The position numbers were made by a program, and so were the translations under genes. Shown piece after piece: positions 34,750 through 46,310 of a stretch of DNA of 64,000 nucleotides. Location of the stretch: NCBI GenBank assembly GCA_014529385.2, contig CM043946.1:38640058-38704057 (forward strand), written 5' to 3'. The notes under the pieces were generated by a model. That model was given only the letters and a program-made list of their open reading frames with translations, did not search any database and was not told the origin of the DNA. The DNA comes from Adiantum capillus-veneris. Its lineage: Eukaryota; Streptophyta; Polypodiopsida; Polypodiales; Pteridaceae. Every line of letters begins with the position of its first letter. Positions within the stretch are counted from its first letter, which is position 1.

Positions 34750-35120
34750 ATGGCCACTCAAGTAGATTATGGATTTACTATCTTTTCGAAGAAATCCAAG
34801 CTACATAGCTCAAACTACAACATTTGGAAGACAAAGAGCAAGGGATGGGGACAAGGTAAGAAACCCAAATTTTTGAGTCGTATGATTCCTCTTCAGTAGA
34901 GAACAATAAGAAGAACATGAAATTCAAGGATATAGAGTTTTATTATTGGAAGAAAAGGGGCACAAGTAGACAGAGTGTTGGAAGAAGAAAATGGGTGAGG
35001 TAGATAAGGCCAACGAGAAAAACACAACTTTGAGGGTGGTGATGACTACTAGGATATCTTTTGTTGTAGCTTGTCTTGGGATTCTGCATGTTGCACCTAG
35101 CTATCACATCTCACAAAGAG
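34750..35120 (+). pseudogene. Copia Gag/protease relic
   Basis: ATG at 34750 opens a frame with KLHSSNYNIWKTKSKGWGQG, the copia Gag start pattern (LNGxNYxxWK). The capsid interior is missing. A one-base frameshift later, GHKxTECWKKK follows a Tyr-Tyr-Trp phrase, a CCHC knuckle with Cys residues lost. About 100 bases on, ILHVAPSYHIS aligns with the protease motif ILDSGASYHIS, with the catalytic Asp-Ser-Gly changed to His-Val-Ala. Order is correct for copia (Gag, knuckle, protease), but the product is inactive. Nothing resembling integrase follows. Confidence 0.6.
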
Positions 35121-35500
35121 ACAGGCCCAAGACTAAAATGTCAATCCAAGGGAACAAGTGACTTGACTAGGGCATGGAAGCATGCCAAGATATTTCAAGT
35201 CTCTTGTCTAAACAAAAATGCTTTGTAAAAACAACCTATGAGCTTTCTAGTTGTTAAAATCCTAACTTCTATCTCTTTGATCAAGAAACACATGAAAAGC
35301 CAAGAGAAAACCAGCACCAAACAACACAAAATTCAATTGCCTCATTCCTTACAAGGTCAGAATGACTTTTGGACCATCAAACCCGAGATTTGCATATTGG
35401 CAAAAATCGCAATTTTTTATAGTAGTAAAATTGGAACTCATGGAAGTTTGTGCGGAACCTACCTAATAGGTTCTCCTAAGCATTACGACTCCACAACAGC
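35121..35500. other. No gene recognised
   Basis: A 93-codon plus ORF (35238-35519) shows no known motif. It probably belongs to the decayed copia interior or the following LTR. Confidence 0.25.
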
Positions 35501-36053
35501 TGACGAAATCACAAAATGATGCTTAGTGAAATACATCACCTAGAAGATCATGAGATTTAATGCTTGGAACTCGCAAAGCTCTTGTATTGTAGGCATCCAT
35601 GAATAGCTCTCCTTGAGGCTATGGCAATGGTGCTCTCGATTCTTTGATAGGCAAACCATGCAATACGATGTATAGAGACAAAGACAAGTAGCAAGAAGGC
35701 AATCTCACAATGTACACAATACCCTTAGCTTGAACTTTTGATTAATGAATTAACCTTCTTTGAAACCCTTACAATAATGTCTTTTATACCTTGGCTAAGA
35801 GTCTCACACGTACAAAGGTTTATTAGCTCAAAAAATGGGTAATCTAAGCTAACTATAAATCTATCTGTTGATAAAACTTGAAAGCTCATAGCCTTGGATT
35901 TTGTTTTAGCAAAAAGATGAGATAAAAACTAGTGGTTTTTAATGGGAAAACTTATATACACATGGGTGTTTCAATGGGCAAAGAATCCTCCAAAGATCTT
36001 CTTTTTCACAGCAAGTATCTTATTGTTGGAATCTTCAAACATTCCCCCCTCCT
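35500..36053 (-). repeat. LTR end with polypurine tract, minus strand
   Basis: Read on the minus strand, AGGAGGGGGGAA (36042-36053) precedes TGTTTGAAGATTCC, an LTR start. Further in, GGTATAAAAGAC at about 35775-35790 is a TATA box on the same strand. The left end of the LTR is not resolved. The sequence just before the tract resembles that before the tract at 39770-39785, so both belong to related elements. Confidence 0.5.
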
Positions 36054-38825
36054 ATTTCATGTTGTCCTTGACATGAATCAAGGTCTAAAATCTAGGAGTC
36101 TCTAGTCAATTTCTCTTTGTCTCCTTGAGGATAGGGAAGACTGGTAGATGGTCTGGATTTTTGTTTGTGGATCTACTTTTGGGTCACTCCTTTTGTGTTG
36201 ATCGTCATTCCTCCCCTCCTAGACCGGTGCACGTCCTCAAGCATTGCAGAAGTGGATCGCCGAGGTACAAGGCATGGTCGCGGCAGATAACAATTAAGCC
36301 ACAGAACAAGTAAGGAGAACCATGAAAGTACCAAGTACAACACATAATAAAAGACAAAATTAATATAAGCATGAAGCACAAATGGTCAAGTGGAGAATGG
36401 TAAAATAAAGATTACTTCTTGCTAACTTAAAAGTATTTATGCCAAATACAACTAGTGAACTTACACAAACTAGGTAATTAGAGTCGTGTGCTTTATTAGT
36501 GTGTCTCCAAGGTCAGTAAACATAACTCAAGGGTCAAACAAGCTATCAACTCGCTAACTAGCAGGTAATACTATTTCCTAATGAGAAGATAACCAGAAAG
36601 GTGTTTTTGGCCTATTGGACTAGGCTTCTTTGCTTTGAGTAAGTGTGAATATCAAGTGCATTCAAAGTGATTTGTATTTCATTTTGAAATTAATTTCATC
36701 ATCTGTTTCTCTTTGCTATAGGAAAGCTCAATATAGAGCACCTCAAAGTAGCTGGGAGCTCATGAATCTTTATCAACTTGGCAAATTTTGATTTTTCTTT
36801 ATGTGCATTCTTTCAAGTGCCAAAAATCCTTTGGGAGTTCTTGACTCATACAACTAAGCATAAATCTCAAGCACATGTGTAGCTTCCTCTTTGCTAAAGA
36901 TAGCTAAAGATAGCTAGGCCTTTGGGAGTTCTTGACTCATACAACTAAGCATAAATCTCAAGCACACGTGTAGCTTCCTCTTTCCTCTTTGCTAAAGATA
37001 GCTAGGCCTCTCTAAGCCTCAGCACTCCTAAGTTATCTACCATTAAAGAGATAATACCACTAACTAAATTAGCAAATTCAACTATCTTGCAATATCCTAG
37101 ATTGACAGCTACCTACCTAAAGGCACTATCAATAAAGTTAGACTCGTTATCAATTAGCTAATGAAAGCTAGTAGAGGTATAGACATGTGTACCTTTAAAT
37201 GGCAAGTAAACAACCAAAATTCTAATTGTTTGCATAAAATCATAATCAATGTCAAGCAGCAATGCAACATAAGGCACAATATATCAGTGATGGGGAAAGC
37301 ATAGGAAGTAGTACACATGTCTAGACCTGCTAAAGATAAGATCCTGGTATGATCAATGGAAATAAAGTCTCAAGTCAATTCAGTGTTGCAACAAAACATA
37401 AAACACAAAGTACTACACCTTCTAGAGGTGCGTTAGCATGAGAAGAGGCATTATTCATAAGAAAAATAATATTAGAAACATAATCTAGGGTCTCAAAACC
37501 TAAATAGCCAGAGGGGAAAAACTCAATGGGAAAAAAGTGCCTCTGGTATACGTGCATGAAAATCTATTGCCCTATAGTCAATGGGTATGAATCAACATTG
37601 ATCTAGTGCATGTAGGGATGAAGAGAGACCTCTCACAATAAAATAATCTCTACAAACTCTATGCTTGATCTGTAATGATCAAAGGCTGACTAACACCTAG
37701 TTCCATATGAATGGTAGGCTCTAAAGCACTAATGATGGGCATAGGGATTACATCAACTGGTATATTTGTAGTCATAAGACTATGTAGCTTTGTATGTACT
37801 ATATGTTCTCTATCTGGTTTTTCCTTTTCGTTCATTTGTGATCGGTGGATTCACAAGTGGAGGTGATCTTTTTATGATGAGTCGGATGATTGTACCTTGG
37901 GTACCCATTTAGTGATTGATCAACAGTAGTGAGCCATGGGTTGGCATTTTGGAACCCATTTGTAAGACCTTCTCATTGTGTTGGTGATGGGTGATGAATT
38001 TGAATTACTTTATAAGGGTATGGCTATCGGTGAAACCTTGTGTCAGGGGTTGGTCTCTCTGTAATAGTGGGGCTCATCATAGATTTTGGAACCCAAACAA
38101 GATTACCTAGTAGGCATTGGATTGTCTTGGGAATCAAAAGCTATTGGAGGCCACTAGAGATATCATCGAGAAATTGTGTTTGACCCTGGTGATGTTTCCA
38201 TGATTGAATGGCATGCACCATTATGGGAGCTGAATGCCTAGACTTTTTGTTGGAGTGTGCTTTGGGAGCTTTGGTTGAATAGAGGGATGACTTTGACTTG
38301 GTTGAAGTTTCCATGAAGTCGTGGAGTATCCTTCAATATCCAAATCTATCATGGTGATGGTGCTCTATGCGGTTTGGCTGTGACCCTTGCCTGTTTCTTT
38401 TTTGGTATCCAAAGTGGCATTGGAAGATTGGTGACAGTGATAGGTCTCAGAGTGTTTGGGCCTTTAGATGCTGCCATAGAACTTGTAGAATGTAACTTTG
38501 TATGAGGGAGGACTTGTATTGAAGGGAGAGGATCAAACATTGATGCACAACTATTGTTGTCAGTAGGTTTGGTAGGTGTCATCGCTAGCATGATATTTTC
38601 ATTGTTTTGTTGTGGTTTTGTTCGGTTGTGTTAGATTTCATGAGACATCTCTTTGCTGCTTCACTCAGGTCTAGGGCATACATGTATCAACTAGTATGTC
38701 TCTCGGGCTGGCCACCCTTTGCATATGCATCACATAGGCTACATTGTCCGGCCGCCCACATTATGGTCTAGCCGCTTGTTCTTTTTTCAAGCTCCTTACA
38801 CAGGTTATTATCCACTTATAGTTAC
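36054..38825. other. Degenerate retroelement-like DNA, no gene
   Basis: No recognisable protein on either strand. It contains a 91-base tandem duplication (36828-36918 and 36919-37015) beginning CCTTTGGGAGTTCTTGACTC. A minus-strand ORF at 38349-38591 is Pro/Thr-rich without a motif. By position it could be interior of the minus-strand element ending at 36053. Confidence 0.3.
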
Positions 38826-39785
38826 TGTCAAGGATTTCTACCCCTTAGGCTTGGTGTTGGCGGATCACCGGTGAGAGGACGTCAGCACAACGAGAACTCA
38901 CCTAACAACTCTGTCAAACTAAGGATGGACCTTGACCCACAGGCGCGTGGAAGCAAGAAGAGGGTGTCATCATCTACTCGACCAACTGATGACCAAATCA
39001 TATGGAGCTATCAAACCTAAATCTATGTCCAAGCCACCTGCTCTGTGAGACTAAGAAAGTCTCCTACAATGCTACCGCAAGCCATAAGCCCCTTACACGG
39101 CCTTGAAATACCATGAAACTCTAGGGAAATCATACACACACTAGTAGGCCACTATCCCTAAGGTCTCTAACCCCAAATCCTACCCCAATACCCCTAGTGC
39201 AAAAAACGCGTAGTAAAATAGTCGGATTTTACAGGTCGTTATTTCGGAAACTTGAAGTACCTAATGTGTAGCTCTACTCGTTGTGAATGCGTGGATATGC
39301 TGAAAAACAGAAATGGGTAGCGTATACTCAGCAAAACCGCAGAATAAGCTCGCGGGTGGATCTCGTGATGCAAAGCCGAATGTGTGCAATGTTGGTATTG
39401 GCGCGTAGCTCTCTCCGTGGGCAACCCGTGACTGCTCTCCGTTTGCATTTCCAATCACTGAGGTGCTCATAACATCAAGATAAACTCTCTCTTTTCTCAT
39501 ACACTCAGTATGCTTACACAGACTCTGTACTTTGAAAAAGATAAGGGTTTTTTCATTAAGGTTACGCTTTGGGTTTTATACCCACTCATTTGTAAACCCT
39601 AAAGTTCAAAGTGAAAGATCTACTCTAATCTAATGGCAGAATTATGTACAACTTGGAATCTTCTTCAAAGCCCCAAAATATTACAAGTATAAAATGGGTT
39701 CTGTCAAGTAAAAAATAATTAGAATAATCCCGTCACTAAAAGTTCTGGATGTCCTCAGTGTCCAAAGTTAAAACTCCCCCCCTCC
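38826..39785 (-). repeat. LTR with polypurine tract and TATA box, minus strand
   Basis: On the minus strand, CTAGGAGGGGGGGAG (about 39771-39785) is followed by AGTTTTAACTT and TGGACACTGAGG, a plausible LTR start at 39764; GGGTATAAAACCC at about 39570-39585 is a TATA box in the right place. The inner end is tentatively TGTCAAGG at 38826, giving about 939 bases. No opposite LTR is present. Confidence 0.5.
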
Positions 39786-41240
39786 TAGCTCATGTCATCC
39801 CCGACATGACGTGCTGAGTTTTTAGATCTTCAGAAGGTGTGGTCCCTCATCTTGAGGACCGACTCATAACGCGCATGCAGTATGGCAATGGTAGGGCCAA
39901 AAATGTCCGTGTTGATGGTGAAAAAGCATGTGTAGAAAGCTTCTTTGAAGGCTTGCATATGGTAGGAGGGCAAAAACATAATTCGCTGATAGAGCTGATG
40001 GATCACATCTGGACTCGGCTGTGTAGACATGTCATAGGTGCATCTGACATTAGTTTCCTGGTTTTAGAAAAAGATGGAGTCCGAGGCTTGAGCTGGCTGG
40101 AAGATTTCAAAAACCACCAAGAGGGTTTTGCATATCTTTCTCATCATTATGCAAGGGAGGTCAGGAGAGCTAGTGAACAATTTGATGATGCCCGTTAGGG
40201 TTTTCACCATATATTGCTCACTCATTCTCTCTCCTGCCTTCAAGCTAGGTAACCTTGGGTAATTAAGCCATGTGGGATGGCTGCGTCAGATGAGAGAGTG
40301 CTCTTTCCAGGTTCTCATTTGTGGTAGAGGGCAGAAGCTCAGATCATCTCTAATGGCTTTAGGTGCTTCTACCAGATGGACTAGGTACTATGGGTACTTA
40401 ATAAGCCACCCCTTTCTCCATTTTGCCTATGAATCCACTATTAGATTTTCCTCATCTGGCCAATTGATATCTCTAGTGTAAAGTGGGACCATGGCTTCCT
40501 CTTGTATTCTCTTGTTCAGGGTTATTGCTTCATCCTTCAGTAGACGATATGGGCGTGAGGGCTGCATCCACTCTTCGCATATGACGTTTCAGTCCTGCTT
40601 CTGAATGGTCACCGGCTTCAGAAATATCTAAAGGTGCCTTTTTTATCTCACTTTCTTCTTCCTCTGTTAGATCCCTTCGCTCTTGAGAGGGTCCCGCAGG
40701 AATTTCCTCTTACATGGGTTGTGCTTTCGGATCTTCAAAGTCTTATAGGTTGATTCCTTTCATGGTGGCAGGGCCTTGTCTTTGCTGTGGCTCTTCCACA
40801 CTTTGTCTCTTCAGTTCTTCTATGGCCTTTTTATGTTCCTCTTCAGCCTTTGTTGCTTCCTTGGCTGTCGTTATAAGAAAGTCATTCAACTCTTCTAGCA
40901 GTTTCATCAACTACTCGTTCTCTTCCTTAAGGACCTTCTTTTTGTCTTCTAGTATCTTCTCCACCACAAAGGATCCTTCTTCCATCATTAGCCTTTGTCG
41001 TCTTTCTAGTGTCAATTCTTTCTACAATTCTTTGAGTTGTTCTTCAAACACATTGGCTTCTTGGCTGGTACTTGTTGAGCCAATTCTTGCTCTTCTAGGA
41101 GTTGCCCTCAACCTTTGAATGGTCTGCTCCTTGACTTGGATTTGATCTTTCAACTCTATGACCTCGTCTTGAACCACCTCTTGTGCTAACTCTACCTTCT
41201 CTTTTGCGTCTCTGAGGCTTTCTACCTCCTTGAACAACAA
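39786..41240 (-). pseudogene. Broken coiled-coil ORF upstream of an LTR
   Basis: Minus-strand frames from 41240 downwards encode a long charged helix (ESLRDAKEKVELAQEVVQDE, ELKDQIQVKEQTIQRLR), and after a stop continue with ELTLERRQRLMMEEG and KILEDKKKVLKEENE. Heptad-like Leu/Ile spacing suggests a coiled coil. A further frame lies at 39830-40030. This sits directly before the polypurine tract and LTR at 38826-39785 with no polymerase between, so it could be the only ORF of a non-autonomous LTR element or an extra 3' ORF. No known family recognised. Confidence 0.4.
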
Positions 41241-41344
41241 AACACTTTACGATTGGGACTAAAATATGCATTGTGGAATCAATTAAATATTTAAGACTTC
41301 AAAATTGGGACCAAAATATTCATTGGACAAGACTGCAGTAGGCT

Positions 41345-41690
41345 TTGTTATGTTTGATGATCATGGGTAAAGCTTGTTATCCAAAGGGCGAGTATTGGAA
41401 CAAGTCCACTGCAACAATGATGTTGATCATGCTGCCTTACCTACGATTGGAGTGGTTCACTCAAAATGAGATTCAATGTCTCAATGCTTTTGGCGATGCA
41501 ACGCTAGTGGTGAAACAAGTGAATGATACTTGGGCATGCAAGAATCATGGTCTCTTAAGTCATTTAATTCATATAGAAGATCTTTTACGTTAATTTAGGG
41601 AAGTACAACTACACCATATCCCTAGAGAAGAAAACCAAGAAGCTAATGCTCTTGCTAGTGCACAACTACAATTTTTTTTAGCAAGAGCAA
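41345..41690 (+). pseudogene. Archaeal-type RNase H fragment of a Tat-like element
   Basis: FGDATLVVKQVNDTWACKN followed after a stop by VQLHHIPREENQEANALAS matches the C-terminal half of the second RNase H of Tat elements (compare VKGDALLIVKQ and YHIPRKQNEDADLLA at 10455-10610). The catalytic Asp in GDA is present; the last Asp is replaced by Asn in EANALA. The N-terminal half and the rest of pol are absent. Confidence 0.65.
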
Positions 41691-42305
41691 TTGCACTAAA
41701 GTCTTGTTTATTTCAAGGGAGTGATTGCATGACTGACATTATCCAGAAGAGACAAAACCAAAACATCACCACCCAAGTAACTCATGTGAAAATTACATTA
41801 AAGAATCACTTAAGAGTATCTGCTTTCTTCTCTACACCAATGACCCTCTATTGCAAACATGTACTGTGATGAAATAGAAGGTGATGTTGATGTTGATGTA
41901 TCCACCATTACACACTATGATTTCAAATATCTAAAACTCGCATGTAGTAGCCAAGGAGACCTCCCTTATACCCACATATTGCAAGAATGTAGGGAGGATT
42001 TTGAATGTTGGATACCCATTCATGATATAGCTATATGATAGAGGAAACCTTTCACCCAAAGGCCCACATTGGTGAGCCATCATAGCTGTGTTGTTGTGTA
42101 GATGGGACATCTATAATGTTATTTATCTTTAAGAGAGATATGAGAAGTAATATAGAGATGGATTCTATATCATGGAATAGAGGTGATCTAGAAAAATGGA
42201 GGGTGCATGAAGATCCAAGAACCTTTGTTGGAACACTTGCAGTACCCACTCCTCATTAGAGCCTCTAGTGTTGTACAGGGCTATGAGTAGAAGATTTTTG
42301 CATAG
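41691..42305. other. No gene recognised
   Basis: A short plus-strand reading near 41864-42030 (YDFKYLKLA, LQECREDFE) has no assignable domain. Probably the linker of the decayed Tat fragment or unrelated debris. Confidence 0.25.
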
Positions 42306-42307
42306 CT

Positions 42308-42352
<45 letters not shown>

Positions 42353-42366
42353 GAGAGAGAGAGAGA
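42306..42366. repeat. (CA)n-(GA)n compound microsatellite
   Basis: About 20 CA units followed by GA units at 42311-42366. Confidence 0.95.
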
Positions 42367-42461
42367 TATCCATAGAGAGGAAGAGTTTGAGTTTGACATG
42401 GCTACAAAAAGAAAGAGGTTAAAGAAAGAGTTCTTCATGTTGGTTTTTAGAGGAGCTATAG

Positions 42462-42881
42462 ATGAAGAATGTTTTTGGAGACGGGGGAGACAGAGGGTTA
42501 ACCTTCAAGGGAGATCATGAAGTCCAAGGTTTTTGGATCCATGGCAAGGGTACAGAGGTGGCTCGAATCATTTCCATAGGTGTTGTAGCCATGGAGAGCT
42601 TGGAGACTATGGGATATGAAGGTGTAGATAAAAGGGGAGAAGAGATGGTTGAAAGGATTTGCATAGATGTTACATCCATGGAAATCTTGGAGGTTGGAAG
42701 AGATTCCATAGATGCTGTAGTCATGGAAAGCTTGGAAATGGAGGGCTATGAAGGTGTAGATGAAAGGGTAAAAGAGATGGTTGGAAAAATTTCGATAGCT
42801 ATTGCAGCCATGGAGAGCTTGGAGAGAGAGGACTATGAAGATGTAGATGAAGATGGGGTATCTTGTAGTGAGAGACAATGA
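42462..42881 (+). CDS. 139-codon ORF made of degenerate repeats
   Basis: The ORF contains three imperfect copies of a unit built on AAMESLE, GYEGVDER and EEMVERI-like phrases, about 90-120 bases per unit, with conserved positions of Met, Glu-Ser-Leu-Glu and Gly-Tyr. Such repetition keeps a frame open without selection. It lies at the start of a dispersed repeat whose second copy (45455-45815) has only a short piece of this ORF. No known domain; possibly not a protein-coding gene. Confidence 0.3.
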   Translation: MKNVFGDGGDRGLTFKGDHEVQGFWIHGKGTEVARIISIGVVAMESLETMGYEGVDKRGEEMVERICIDVTSMEILEVGRDSIDAVVMESLEMEGYEGVDERVKEMVGKISIAIAAMESLEREDYEDVDEDGVSCSERQ

Positions 42882-43161
42882 GTTTGGAGAAAAGGGTGAC
42901 TTTTGAGAAAGAATGGCTGAGAAAAGGAGATTTTGCACATAAATGAGAACTCTATTTATGTTGAAGGGAAAGCATGGGCTCCACCCCCACCCCCTCTTCC
43001 ACTCTCCCTTATACTATTTGAAAAGGTAGAGAGAGAATGTAGCTTCGCCGTTCCTAGTCTCTATTTAAGTCTAGAAAAAACCCATGGGAGCCTAAAAAAA
43101 AGCCTATGAAACTACCCTCAATCGTTGGCCTTGTCCCCTTTAACCACACACAATTTTAGCT
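42790..43161. repeat. Dispersed repeat pair, copy 1 (interrupted)
   Basis: Shares with 45455-45830 the phrases GGAGAGCTTGGAGAGAGAGG, ATTTATGTTGAA and CCCCACCCCCTC, and continues after element B (44548-44640) with TTTTGGGGTTCA and CCTAATG. Position and AT-rich U3-like content suggest LTR-type copies, though ends are not defined. Confidence 0.5.
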
Positions 43162-44547
43162 TTAACACTAGAGTGGTAACATAACACTTTTATGTCCTTG
43201 GACACTTTTATGTCATTGGACACTTCTGTGTCCTCTTAACTCAACAACTTCCAAGAATTGTTACTTGAGATGCCAAGTAGATTCTAAGGCGTTATATACC
43301 CACAAAGCTTGCTTATGACTTGAAACAAACTTGGAAATTTTTTGGGCTAGTGGTTCCATCTTTAGAGTTTGGTTTGAATAACTTTTTAAACCTAACTTGA
43401 ACGAAAAAACGTGTGCTGTTTTTGGCGAATTTTCATAAAATAGGCATTAGACCACTCTTAAGCACAACTTAATGGACTTTTAAGTGGTATATAGTTAGCA
43501 TGGGTAAGCTACATAGTTAGCATGGGTAATTATAAAGATGTTCTCATGCTTCTAATAGCTGGAGAGTCTATGTATTGGAAGTTATGGCCCATTTATGAAA
43601 AACTCTTTATGTTGATTTATTAGTAAATTTCACACTTCGACGAATATTTTGAAGGCGTTTTTAAAATCATAAGGCAACCTTGAATGCAGTCATTGAGTGA
43701 TTACTATATAGCTCTTCTTCCTTGAGTTTTGGGGCCCCTAAGACCCTAAATAGCAAACAACATAGAGGTGGGAGTGATTTTGCAGTTTATCAAAATCAAA
43801 CTTGTTTTGAGTTATGCTCATATTGTCTTCAAATTTCTAAATTTCACTCAATCAACATGGTGCATTTTGAATCTTGTCTCCAAATAAAACGATACAATCT
43901 CAATTTGGCATGAGCTTGATAGGTTTATAAGTGATATAGAAAGCCAGATTGTGGAAGCCAATTTTTTTCATTCGTACAACTTTTGTACTTCATAGGTGTG
44001 TTCCAAATTGTCTTATGAAGATAGGGTTTGATGATTTTTATGATTTCTATTCCTAAACATAAAAGTAAAGAACCAAAGTGTGTAATATGGAAGCATTTAT
44101 AGTGGTAATGATAGGTGTAGGCATAGAAACATCGATGATAGGTCAGCAGAAGATTAAAAATGCAACTTTTTTGTACTTAATTCTACTTTCAAACAAAAAC
44201 ATTTGGGGCTACAACAACCACGTACATTGGTTAAGAACCCATTAATTTTTATAGAAAAAATATGCTTGTACACTGGAGAATTTTGTACATTGTGTAAAGT
44301 AGGGTTCGCCTAGCAAATATGTTGTTTTTTATCATTTTGAGCACTCCTTTGGCTTTGACTGCTCCTCATGACCATATAATCAAGAGTTGTGAGTGTTTCC
44401 TTTTTAAAAAAAAATAGAGTGTGGTTTTAGCTTTGAGCTGATGTAAGGACTTCTTTAAACACATACATATGATAGTAGTATTGATTTTTTTCCCAAAACC
44501 CTGAAAGAACACTTTTATGTCCTGTTAGGTTACCAAACTAGTGTTAA
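43162..44547. mobile_element. TTAA-flanked non-autonomous DNA element, copy B
   Basis: The element is 43166-44543 (1,378 bases) with TTAA on both sides (43162-43165, 44544-44547). Termini CACTAGAGTGGTAAC and, reverse-complemented, CACTAGTTTGGTAAC are imperfect inverted repeats. Subterminal GGACACTTTTATGTCATTGG-type motifs match copy A. Its left interior (about 43310-43440) is homologous to the reverse complement of the right interior of copy A (about 6600-6750): TGAAC-rich phrases, TCCATCTTTA and GTTTTTGGC in the same order. There is no transposase ORF. It was inserted into the dispersed repeat above. Confidence 0.7.
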
Positions 44548-44640
44548 GCCCTTAAAATTAGGAATCCTTACAAGGCTCTTTTGGGGTTCATATTTCCCCT
44601 AATGGGGTCAAACCTTTCAAAATATTGCTTTAGGCGCCAT

Positions 44641-45454
44641 CCATTGAGTCTAGTTTGTGGATCTTGCCGTTTACATCTTGTGATCGATAGGTGTCATTGG
44701 AGTGTTACTACAAAATGATCTAGGTTTATTTCCATCTTAACATGAACTTGTATCCTTGAATGTGCCAAAAAGATTGTCATAACTAAGGACTAGCATTCCT
44801 TCCACGAGTGAGTGTTTAGTCAAATTTTAGGTGTTCTGAGTTTTGTAGGTGGTGTAGTAGTTAATGGCATCATCTCTGCCTAGCTCCAAGCATTCTAGAT
44901 TAAGTATTCATTGTTTTCATTGTTTCTTCATGTTGTAAATTTCTCTATTTAGCACTCTCAAGCTTGTTAATTACACTTCAATTGGTAAAGTGACTGTACC
45001 CAACTGATGTTCTAGAAGGCATTCTCAAGAGACACCCATAGTGCTATGGAAAAATGCTTATCGCAATGCCCAAGATCTCTATTACCCTACTTAGTGACAA
45101 TTTCACAAGGCATTCCGTTTCCCTTTTCTACCAATCCATGAAACTAAGGGTAACTCTAGAATGCTACTTGTGGTGGATGCCTAACTTCTCCATCAATTGT
45201 CCAACTAAGAAAAATTTAAAGCCAAGCCCTCTATATGAGATGATCTCAAGTGGAGTATAAAACCTAGGACAAATGCTTCACATGTTTAGCCTTTACTACC
45301 TCTAACGGTTGTGTCTCTTTAGAGCTTGTGGCCCATCACTGGGGCACTGCGAGTTGTGCATGACTCTCTGATGACTCAGTGGATTTGGCATGCATACACA
45401 GTTTCTTATCCTTTGATGCAAGCTACTTTAACTACTTCAACACAGTTTCCAAGT
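44641..45454. other. No gene recognised
   Basis: Between the two repeat copies. A 68-codon plus ORF (45054-45260) has no known motif. It may be decayed interior of an LTR element whose LTRs are the flanking repeat pair. Confidence 0.3.
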
Positions 45455-45830
45455 TGCTGCAACTATGGAGAGCTTGGAGAGAGAGGACTACGGGGGAGTT
45501 TGTAAAGAGAGAGGATGGGTTTAAATAAATGGGCGACTTGGGAGAGAGAATGGCTGAGAAAATCATCATTAGCTGCAAAAAAATAGTTTTTTTTACCGTA
45601 TGATATATTCAAGGTTTTTGGAGGGTGCAAATGAGAATTATATTTATGTTGAAAGCAAAGAATGGTGGACCCCACCCCCTCCCTCCACTCCCTCTCTACT
45701 TTTTAGAGGGTATAGTTATGGCCACCACCCTCCTCATATTTTTCAATGCATAATCACCCATTAAGCTAAAGGGTCCTTTTGGGGTTCACACTTTTCCTAA
45801 TGTACTTTTGACCCAAGTAATTACCTAGTA
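45455..45830. repeat. Dispersed repeat pair, copy 2
   Basis: Partner of 42790-43161 plus 44548-44640; lacks the TTAA-flanked insertion, and shows CATTAAGC at about the equivalent position, a possible empty site. Confidence 0.5.
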
Positions 45831-46089
45831 CAAATAAGAAGACATTGCCTACGTTCACATATTTCCCATGGATGTTGATACCTAGATGTTGCCATGGATA
45901 TCCGTCTTTGATGTTTACTTAGACATCCACATTATGTAGATGGAGGCCACTCGTCCATCATACGAGCATGCATTGAACATTGGATCGCGGTCCAAGAGCG
46001 GTAGCGGGTCAAATAGAGGTAGCAGTGATCACCAAGCACTACAGGAGGTTGTGTGCTCTTGTGACGCTGTTAGCGACGGAAATACACTG

Positions 46090-46310
46090 GGTTTTTATAA
46101 CCCCCGGCGTCGCTAAAACCGTCGCTAATAGCGTCGCTACGAGAGCGTCGCTATATGCAACGCTATAGGCGTCGCTATATGCGTCGCTATAAGCGTCGCT
46201 ATATAGAGACGCTCATAGCGACGGTCATAGCGACGGTTATAGCGACGTTTACACAGAAGTCTATAGCGACGCTCCAGAGTCATAAATAGCGACGGTTATA
46301 GCGACGCCCG
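46090..46310. repeat. CACTA left subterminal repeat array
   Basis: At least ten copies of GCGTCGCTAT or its reverse complement ATAGCGACG(G/C), first mostly forward, then inverted after about 46205. In CACTA elements such arrays are binding sites for the element-encoded DNA-binding protein. Confidence 0.85.

Noticed and set aside
46090-46310. CRISPR-like array of GCGTCGCTAT units
   Set aside because: Units are adjacent, in both orientations and at the end of a CACTA element with target duplications; these are subterminal binding motifs.
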